DNA of 5,071 nt, from the NCBI GenBank assembly GCA_018971925.1, contig JAGWZT010000181.1:1-5071 (forward strand), read 5' to 3'. The stretch is from Lysobacteraceae bacterium. GTDB lineage: Bacteria > Pseudomonadota > Gammaproteobacteria > Xanthomonadales > Rhodanobacteraceae. The notes under the pieces were generated by a model that ran no database searches, was not told the DNA's origin, and saw only the letters and a program-made list of their open reading frames with translations. Positions 1 through 4,308 of this stretch are shown one piece after another. The stretch's first letter is position 1. Each line of letters begins with the position of its first letter. A program made the position numbers and the translations under genes.

Positions 1-303
1 CAGATCGCGCGCTGCGAAGATGAAACCGAGCAGCCACAGGCCGTTGGGTTCGAAGCTGTGGTTGACGTAGCACTCGTCGGGCCAGTCGGGCGAAAGGGTG
101 TAGCGGTCCTCGAACCAGCGCACCGATGTGTGCAATTGCGCGGCGCGCTCCGGGTCGGACAGGATTTCGGCGAACGACCAGGTCTGGTCGATCCGGTCCG
201 GTGCGACCGCAATGCGCCCGTGCCGCAGGGTTTCTTCCAGGAACAGGCCCTTGCCCGCGCCTGGAATGGTGGACGGGGCGATGCGGTAGCGGGGCAGGAT
301 CAC
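1..303 (-). CDS. SET-domain protein (putative lysine methyltransferase), N-terminal part
   Basis: The first 101 residues are visible; the C-terminus lies beyond base 1. Residues 6-21 contain RIAP and then GAGKGLF (15-21), the N-terminal SET signature in which the glycines contact S-adenosylmethionine. Residues 79-87 read YVNHSFEPN, matching the SET consensus NHSxxPN (N81, H82, N87) that forms part of the cofactor pocket. The usual Cys after NHS is Phe here. The catalytic Tyr and GEELxxDY region would lie off the window. Bacterial SET proteins are thought to methylate protein lysines; the substrate cannot be read from the sequence. I chose the GTG at 303 because homology begins a few residues later and a TACACT -10-like box sits 29 bases upstream. 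No Shine-Dalgarno site is evident. The frame stays open further upstream, overlapping the ComEA-like gene antiparallel to no purpose, so a different start is possible. Confidence 0.8.
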   Translation of the reverse strand, partial: MILPRYRIAPSTIPGAGKGLFLEETLRHGRIAVAPDRIDQTWSFAEILSDPERAAQLHTSVRWFEDRYTLSPDWPDECYVNHSFEPNGLWLLGFIFAARDL

Positions 304-332
304 GATGGTCGCGCAGGCGGTGGAGGCGCGCC

Positions 333-338
333 AGTGTA
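333..338 (-). promoter_or_regulatory. Candidate -10 box for the SET-domain gene
   Basis: On the minus strand the sequence reads CACTACACTGG. TACACT matches four of six positions of the TATAAT consensus. It lies 29 bases before the GTG at 303, which would give a 5' leader of roughly 20-25 bases. The same TACACTGG octamer occurs 30 bases before the M20 peptidase start at 916. No good -35 box is found 16-18 bases upstream, so this is a tentative call. Confidence 0.35.
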
Positions 339-367
339 GTGCGTGTCGCCGCCCTGCGGCTGCCGGC

Positions 368-389
368 GCCGGGGATCGAGATCCTCGGC
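368..389 (-). terminator. Stem-loop after the ComEA-like gene, possible terminator
   Basis: A near-perfect palindrome, GCCGAGGAT / ATCCCCGGC on the minus strand with a 4-base loop, has eight of nine positions paired. It begins 17 bases after the ComEA-like stop and ends before the putative SET promoter, which is where a terminator would be expected. No T-run follows it on either strand, so it is not a classical intrinsic terminator. It could instead be a Rho-assisted 3' end, an mRNA-stabilising hairpin, or a protein-binding palindrome centred on GGATCGAGATCC. Confidence 0.3.
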
Positions 390-406
390 ACCGGGGCCGT
401 GAAACG

Positions 407-727
407 TCAATGTTTGCGCGACTTCCGCGCGGGCTTGGAGGCAGTCTTCGCGGCAGACGCGCTGCCGTCGAGGCGGATCGCATCGCGGTTGCGCTCGAGC
501 GTCTTTGCGCCCACGCCCTTGACGTTACCGACGTCATCGACGCTCTTGAACGGACCGTGCGCGTCGCGGTAGGCGACGATGGCCTGGGCCTTGCTGATGC
601 CGATGCCGTCGAGCGAGGTGGCGATGGTTTGCGCATCCGCCTTGTTGACGTTGACCGGCGTCGCGGCGAATGCCGGCAGCGCCATGGCGAAGCAGAGCGC
701 GAGTGCGCAGAGTGATTTCTTGAACAT
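407..727 (-). CDS. Exported helix-hairpin-helix protein, ComEA-like
   Basis: This is a 106-residue protein. Residues 1-21 form a clear Sec signal peptide: FKK, a hydrophobic stretch of Leu/Ala/Cys/Phe, then the cleavage motif AFA before ATPVNVN. The mature part is one ComEA-type double helix-hairpin-helix domain (PF12836-like). VNVNKADAQ (25-33) opens it, followed by hairpins LDGIGISKAQAI (39-50) and VKGVGAKTLERN (69-80). The tail (86-106) is rich in Lys, Arg, Ala and Ser, which suits nucleic-acid binding. In the family, periplasmic ComEA binds incoming DNA during transformation; small stand-alone versions like this are common in Gammaproteobacteria, and a role in competence is not shown. ATG at 727 was chosen over longer in-frame starts because it gives the signal peptide and follows AAGGGAG, a good ribosome site about 7 bases away. 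No other competence gene is in the window. Confidence 0.9.
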   Translation of the reverse strand: MFKKSLCALALCFAMALPAFAATPVNVNKADAQTIATSLDGIGISKAQAIVAYRDAHGPFKSVDDVGNVKGVGAKTLERNRDAIRLDGSASAAKTASKPARKSRKH

Positions 728-751
728 GTCGGTTCTCCCTTTTGGGTGGAT

Positions 752-771
752 CGCGCCGGCGATGCGGCGCG
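752..771. repeat. GC-rich 7-base perfect hairpin in the divergent region
   Basis: CGCGCCG (752-758) and CGGCGCG (765-771) are perfect inverted copies around a 6-base loop. The hairpin lies 25-44 bases upstream of the ComEA-like start, so it could fall in that gene's promoter or 5' leader. No T-run follows on either strand, so it does not look like a terminator. In GC-rich DNA a stem of this size may arise by chance. Confidence 0.25.
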
Positions 772-830
772 TGGAAACAGCATGCCGCGGCCACGCCGTC
801 GCGACAGTCGGGCAGCGGAGCAGACGCATG

Positions 831-867
831 TCGGACGATTCGGGCGGCGCGTGTGGGGATCGTCCGA
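831..867. promoter_or_regulatory. Perfect 9-base inverted repeat, candidate operator
   Basis: TCGGACGAT (831-839) and ATCGTCCGA (859-867) are exact reverse complements separated by 19 bases. The right arm falls at about -34 to -26 relative to the start site predicted from the -10 box at 880, exactly where a regulator would block or assist RNA polymerase. The region is shared by the divergent ComEA-like and peptidase genes. The half-sites are almost two helical turns apart by start distance (28 bases), which would suit a dimeric or looping regulator. An RNA hairpin is the alternative only if transcription starts upstream. Confidence 0.4.
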
Positions 868-876
868 TGGGGTGGC

Positions 877-885
877 TGTTACACT
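877..885 (+). promoter_or_regulatory. Extended -10 promoter for the M20 peptidase
   Basis: TGTTACACT fits the extended -10 form TGnTATAAT, with the TG dinucleotide one base before the hexamer and TACACT matching four of six positions. No TTGACA-like -35 is present at the usual spacing, which is typical of extended -10 promoters. The hexamer ends 30 bases before the ATG at 916. A small GGGC/GCCC hairpin (886-897) lies directly after it, near the expected transcription start. Confidence 0.45.
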
Positions 886-915
886 GGGCTATTGCCCGTT
901 CGCAGGAGGTTGTCC

Positions 916-2361
916 ATGGATGCCAGCAAGGCCCGTGCCTTCATCGGGAGGATCTGGGACGACGAAGTGGTGCCCCGCATCACCGAGTACATCAGGATTC
1001 CCAACAAGTCGCCGATGTTCGACAAGGACTGGGCGACGCACGGCCACATGGATGCCGCGGTCGCCTTGATGGAAAAGTGGGCGCGCGCGAAGCTGGAGTC
1101 GCTGCCGGGCGCGGCACTCGAAGTGGTGCGCCTGCCGAATCGCACGCCGCTGATCTTCATCGACGTGCCGGCCTCGGGCAATGAAGCGCGCGCCGATGAC
1201 TGCGTGCTGCTGTACGGACATCTGGACAAGCAACCGGAAATGACCGGCTGGAGCGAAGGTCTGGGTCCGTGGACGCCGGTGCTGAAGGGCGATCGCCTGT
1301 ACGGCCGCGGCGGCGCCGATGACGGTTACGCGATTTTCGGTTCGCTGTCGGCGCTGCTCGCGTTGCACGAGCAGGGTGCGCCGCATGCGCGTTGCGTGGT
1401 GATGATCGAAGCGTGCGAAGAGTCGGGCAGCTACGACTTGCCGTATTACGTCGACCACCTGGCGCCGCGCATCGGCCAGCCTTCGCTGGTGGTGTGTCTG
1501 GATTCCGGCTGCGCCAATTACGACCAGTTGTGGCTGACCACTTCGCTGCGCGGCATGACCGGCGGCGAGCTGACCGTCGAAGTGCTGTCCGAAGGCGTGC
1601 ATTCGGGCGACGCGTCGGGCGTGGTGCCCGACAGCTTCCGCCTCGTTCGCGACCTGTTGTCGCGGCTGGAGGATCCGGCCACCGGCACGATCGTGCCGAG
1701 GGAACTGTACGTTGAGGTGCCGGCCGAGCGCGTCGAGCAGGCCAAGCAGTGCGCGGAGATTCTCGGCGACGAGGTGTACGACAAGTTTCCGTGGAAGGAC
1801 GGCATGCGGCCGGTCAACAAGGACCGCGTCGAGCTTATCCTCAACCGCACCTGGCGCCCGCAACTCGCGATTACCGGCGCGGCCGGGCTGCCTGCGCTGG
1901 AGAACGCGGGCAACGTGTTGCGGCCGCTCACGTCGCTGAAGCTCAGCCTGCGCGTCCCGCCGACGGCGAACGGCAGCAAGGCCGGCGATTTCGTGAAGCG
2001 CCTGCTGGAAAAAGATCCTCCGTATGGCGCGAAAGTCACGTTCAAGCTCGAAAAGGACGGCAGCGGCTGGAACGCGCCGAAACTTTCCGGGTGGCTCGAC
2101 GGCGCGGTGTCGCAGGCGTCGCAGGACGCGTTCGGCGCGCCGCCCGCGTACATGGGCGAGGGCGGAAGCATTCCGTTCATGGGCATGCTGGGTGAGAAAT
2201 TCCCCAAGGCACAGTTCCTGATCACGGGCGTGCTGGGTCCGCATTCCAACGCGCACGGCCCGAACGAATTCCTGCACATCCCCACCGGCAAGAAAGTTTC
2301 GCAGGTGGTCGCGGGCGTGGTCGCGGCGCACGCGAAAGCGAGTGCGCAGGGTCTGACCTGA
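916..2361 (+). CDS. M20 family metallopeptidase (CNDP/ArgE/DapE-like)
   Basis: A 481-residue cytosolic two-zinc peptidase or amidohydrolase of the M20 family, closest in layout to carnosinase-like dipeptidases, which are usually 450-490 residues. The expected residues are all visible. H102 and D104 lie in YGHLDKQPE, and bridging D135 lies in GRGGADDGY. Catalytic E168 and ligand E169 lie in CEES, D196 in CLDSG, and H447 in AHGPNE. H229 in GVHSGD, within the inserted lid/dimerisation domain (about 210-390), matches the His that reaches across the dimer to substrate. There is no signal peptide. The usual DDKG after the bridging Asp is DDGY here. The substrate cannot be fixed from sequence. ATG at 916 was preferred because AGGAGGT lies five bases upstream and the family N-terminus begins here; the frame is open further back. 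An acetyltransferase follows after 46 bases. Confidence 0.94.
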   Translation: MDASKARAFIGRIWDDEVVPRITEYIRIPNKSPMFDKDWATHGHMDAAVALMEKWARAKLESLPGAALEVVRLPNRTPLIFIDVPASGNEARADDCVLLYGHLDKQPEMTGWSEGLGPWTPVLKGDRLYGRGGADDGYAIFGSLSALLALHEQGAPHARCVVMIEACEESGSYDLPYYVDHLAPRIGQPSLVVCLDSGCANYDQLWLTTSLRGMTGGELTVEVLSEGVHSGDASGVVPDSFRLVRDLLSRLEDPATGTIVPRELYVEVPAERVEQAKQCAEILGDEVYDKFPWKDGMRPVNKDRVELILNRTWRPQLAITGAAGLPALENAGNVLRPLTSLKLSLRVPPTANGSKAGDFVKRLLEKDPPYGAKVTFKLEKDGSGWNAPKLSGWLDGAVSQASQDAFGAPPAYMGEGGSIPFMGMLGEKFPKAQFLITGVLGPHSNAHGPNEFLHIPTGKKVSQVVAGVVAAHAKASAQGLT

Positions 2362-2407
2362 AGAAGCGTTGGATAACCTGCTGCGTTTGCAACTTCAAGG
2401 AATCAAG

Positions 2408-2839
2408 ATGTCGACGATTCGTGTGGCGACGCGCGCCGATGCCGATGAGCTGGGGAAGCTCTCCGGCCAGTTGGGTTATCCCGCGGACCCCGCAACCGTT
2501 TTGCGCCGGCTGGAGGGCGTGACTTCGCACCACGCGGGCGTGGTGTTGGTGGCGGTCGACCCGCAAGGCGGGCTGGGAGGGTTTGCGCATGTTGAACCGC
2601 GCCGCCTGCTGATCGCGGAGCCGTTCGCCGAACTCGCCGCCTTGGTCGTATCCGAAACGGCGCGCGGGCAGCGCGTCGGCAGTGCCTTGCTGGCGGCCGC
2701 CGAAGCTTGGGCGCGGGAGCAGGGCTTCGCGAGCATGCGCGTGCGCTCCAACGTCCTGCGCGAGCGCGCGCATCGTTTCTACCTGCGCGAGGGTTACACC
2801 GAGAAGAAACGGCAAGCCGTTTTTCTCAAGCATCTATAA
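2408..2839 (+). CDS. GNAT family N-acetyltransferase
   Basis: A 143-residue single-domain acetyltransferase that moves an acetyl group from acetyl-CoA to an amine; the acceptor is unknown. Strand 1 is STIRVATRADADEL (2-15). Motif A runs from about 75 to 105: ELAALVVSETARGQRVGSAL places R86, G87 and G91 in the pyrophosphate-binding loop. Arg89 stands where the Q/RxxGxG consensus has its first Gly, a variant also common in this family. Motif B near the C-terminus is RFYLREGY (123-130), the usual fold signature with a Tyr that can act as general acid, and the protein ends with a short strand, AVFLKHL. The length is normal for the family. ATG at 2408 follows AAGGA six bases upstream; an in-frame TTG at 2369 would add 13 residues without a ribosome site. 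It probably shares the transcript of the peptidase, as no terminator is seen in the 46-base gap. Confidence 0.9.
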   Translation: MSTIRVATRADADELGKLSGQLGYPADPATVLRRLEGVTSHHAGVVLVAVDPQGGLGGFAHVEPRRLLIAEPFAELAALVVSETARGQRVGSALLAAAEAWAREQGFASMRVRSNVLRERAHRFYLREGYTEKKRQAVFLKHL

Positions 2840-2864
2840 GGTGGCTGCTTGATGTGAACGCAAG

Positions 2865-2969
2865 TCCGTTCGCGTTGAGCGTAGTGAGCATAGCGAACGG
2901 AGTCGAAACGCCTTGTCCTTCGACTTCGGCCGTCTTGTTCGCGATGGGCCTACGCTCAGGACGAGCGGA
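2865..2969. repeat. REP-like intergenic imperfect inverted repeat
   Basis: The left arm (about 2865-2911) contains TCCGTTCG, TGAGCGTAG, GCGAAC and GTCGAA in order. The right arm (about 2915-2969) holds the same blocks inverted: TTCGAC, GTTCGC, CTACGCTCA and CGAGCGGA. The two arms would fold into one long, interrupted hairpin. The left arm also carries its own perfect 8-base inverted repeat, CCGTTCGC (2867-2874) with GCGAACGG (2893-2900). Sequences of this kind (TTCGAC...GCTCAGGACGAACGG) are, to my knowledge, dispersed in many copies between genes in Xanthomonadales and other proteobacteria. It follows the acetyltransferase stop by 25 bases and may end or stabilise that transcript. No transposase is linked to it here. 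Confidence 0.75.
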
Positions 2970-3062
2970 AGTTGATTCGACGCACTACCGGGTGCTCCGA
3001 TGACCTGACGCCGTCTGCGTGAGCCATTACCCTTGACCGGCCGCTCGCTTCCCTAAACGCCC

Positions 3063-3722
3063 ATGCTTTACGACCTTCCTCCCGTCACGCGCGCTTTGCT
3101 GATCGCCAACGTGGTGGTCTTCCTGTTGGAGCAAGTCCCGTCGCTGCAGCCGTTCCTGCTTGCTTACGGTGCGTTGTGGCCCGTCGGCCACGCGCGGCTC
3201 GTGCAGTTTCCGAATGGCGAGGTGATGGCGGCGGGATTCCACTTTTGGCAGGTCATCACCTACGCTTTCCTGCATGGTGGCTGGACGCATATCCTCTTCA
3301 ACATGTTCGCGTTGTGGATGTTCGGCGGCCCGATCGAGCATTTGCTGGGCACGAAGCACTACACGTTCTACTACTTCTTCTGTGCAGTAACCGCGGCGAT
3401 CGCGCACATGCTGGTCGCGCAATATTTCACGCACGGTTTTTATCCGACACTTGGCGCATCCGGTGCGATATTCGGGTTGCTGGTGGCGTTCGGCGTGATG
3501 TATCCGCGCCTGAAGATGTTCCTGATCTTCCTGCCGATCCCGATGCCGGCGTGGGTGTTCGTGATCGGCTACATCCTGCTGGAATTGTTCCTGGGGGTCA
3601 CCGGCAGCCAGGAAGGCGTCGCCCATTTCGCGCACCTCGGCGGCGCGGTCGGCGGGTTCGTGTTGCTGCAGTATTGGCGCGGCAAGTTGCCGGTCAAGCC
3701 GCGGCGCATCCTGACGCGCTGA
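3063..3722 (+). CDS. Rhomboid family intramembrane serine protease
   Basis: A 219-residue inner-membrane protease with the six-helix rhomboid core, cutting transmembrane substrates within the bilayer. The catalytic Ser is S133 in GASGAIFG (131-138), on helix 4. The catalytic His is H191 in AHLGGAVGG (190-198), on helix 6. Helix 2 has HGGWTHILFN (71-80), where H71, H76 and N80 match the oxyanion-side residues of E. coli GlpG (H145, H150, N154). Hydrophobic segments lie at about 9-22, 62-88, 100-118, 128-147, 151-178 and 187-204. A long L1 loop (about 30-60) precedes helix 2. There is no added cytosolic domain, so it is a minimal rhomboid rather than GlpG itself. An in-frame TAA at 3054-3056 forces the start to be ATG 3063. 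That ATG has no Shine-Dalgarno site; a weak TTACCCT (3027-3033) lies 29 bases before it, so a short-leader start is plausible. Natural substrates are unknown. Confidence 0.95.
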   Translation: MLYDLPPVTRALLIANVVVFLLEQVPSLQPFLLAYGALWPVGHARLVQFPNGEVMAAGFHFWQVITYAFLHGGWTHILFNMFALWMFGGPIEHLLGTKHYTFYYFFCAVTAAIAHMLVAQYFTHGFYPTLGASGAIFGLLVAFGVMYPRLKMFLIFLPIPMPAWVFVIGYILLELFLGVTGSQEGVAHFAHLGGAVGGFVLLQYWRGKLPVKPRRILTR

Positions 3723-3725
3723 GGC

Positions 3726-4307
3726 TCACGCGAAGTCTGCCGCGAGCGCTTTCTGCTGTGCCCCGGTCAGTAGCGCGTAGGCGCGGTAATTGGGATGTTC
3801 GATCCGAAAAACCGCGTTGGCGCCGCGTTTGAAGCCGGTGATCATGCCGGCATCCAGCTCGAAGCGCAGGAAATGTACCGCGGCGGTTTTTTCGTCGTTG
3901 CTGCGAGGCAGATCCTCATCGGCGATGGCCGTGACCGGTGCATGGCCATCGATGGCCAGTTGCACGGCGTGCTCGACGTTGCGCAGGCGCAACAGTTCGC
4001 GCTTGCGCACCTCGACATCGTCGTACTCGATCAACATCGTGCACTTGAGGTTCGTGCCGTCCGGGACCAGCGGGTTGTAGGTCTCGAGTTCCTCGGCGAT
4101 GCCATCCGGTTCGAAGATTTTCTCGGTACGCAGCATTTCCTGGATCTGGTACTGGATGGTCAGGCGATCCTCGAACAGCAATGTCACGTGCTCTCCAATG
4201 CACACCTTGCGGTCGCGCTTGTGGGCCAGCACGCGCGCACGGAAATCCGCGCGCTGCCTGGCGTAGGCTTCGAGGGAAAGCAGGTTGCCGGGAGTCAACG
4301 GGTTCAT
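3726..4307 (-). CDS. DUF3501 family protein
   Basis: A 193-residue soluble protein of a conserved family with no settled function. Features I recognise are the opening LTPGNLLSLEAYARQR (4-19), the core FEDRLTIQYQIQEMLR (45-60) followed by EKIFEP (62-67), then YNPLVPDG (78-85), TMLIEYDD (90-97) and VHFLRFEL (144-151). The sequence has a single Cys (C36 region, C89 being the other in KCTM) and no CxxC set, so it is unlikely to hold an Fe-S cluster by itself. The upstream partner encodes a CCG-domain iron-sulfur protein; the stop of that gene and this ATG are separated by one base (TGA G ATG), which points to coupled translation. An in-frame ATG at 4319 would add MESE and overlap the partner gene; I prefer 4307 because family members begin close to the LTP motif. 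In other genomes the pair is often near rubrerythrin, suggesting a redox or peroxide-defence link. Confidence 0.88.
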   Translation of the reverse strand: MNPLTPGNLLSLEAYARQRADFRARVLAHKRDRKVCIGEHVTLLFEDRLTIQYQIQEMLRTEKIFEPDGIAEELETYNPLVPDGTNLKCTMLIEYDDVEVRKRELLRLRNVEHAVQLAIDGHAPVTAIADEDLPRSNDEKTAAVHFLRFELDAGMITGFKRGANAVFRIEHPNYRAYALLTGAQQKALAADFA

Positions 4308-4308
4308 C

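Noticed and set aside
58..715. Plus-strand frames across the left end
   Set aside because: Arg and Ala-rich translations with no motif, all complementary to the SET and ComEA-like genes on the minus strand.
1518..2291. A second antisense frame of 257 codons within the peptidase
   Set aside because: Ser, Pro and Arg-rich product without motifs; it also competes with the first antisense frame over the same bases.
889..2331. A 480-codon open frame antisense to the M20 peptidase
   Set aside because: Its product is rich in Arg, His, Gln and Ala with no recognisable domain, as expected for the complement of a GC-rich gene. The plus-strand frame has every M20 catalytic residue.
2707..3003. A 98-codon plus-strand frame spanning the acetyltransferase end and the repeat
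   Set aside because: It starts inside the GNAT gene in another frame, has no ribosome site, and its second half is translated REP-like repeat.
3033..3059. TTGACC and TAAACG as a -35/-10 pair for the rhomboid gene
   Set aside because: Spacing is only 15 bases, the -10 match is weak, and transcription would begin at or after the start codon.
3027..3635. A 202-codon open frame antisense to the rhomboid gene
   Set aside because: Composition is highly charged and low in hydrophobic residues, mirroring the complement of membrane-segment codons; the rhomboid reading has intact Ser and His motifs.
3714..3735. CGCGC-TGAG-G-CTCA-CGCG symmetry at the convergent junction as a bidirectional terminator
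   Set aside because: The loop is too tight, one base is unpaired, and no T-run follows on either strand.
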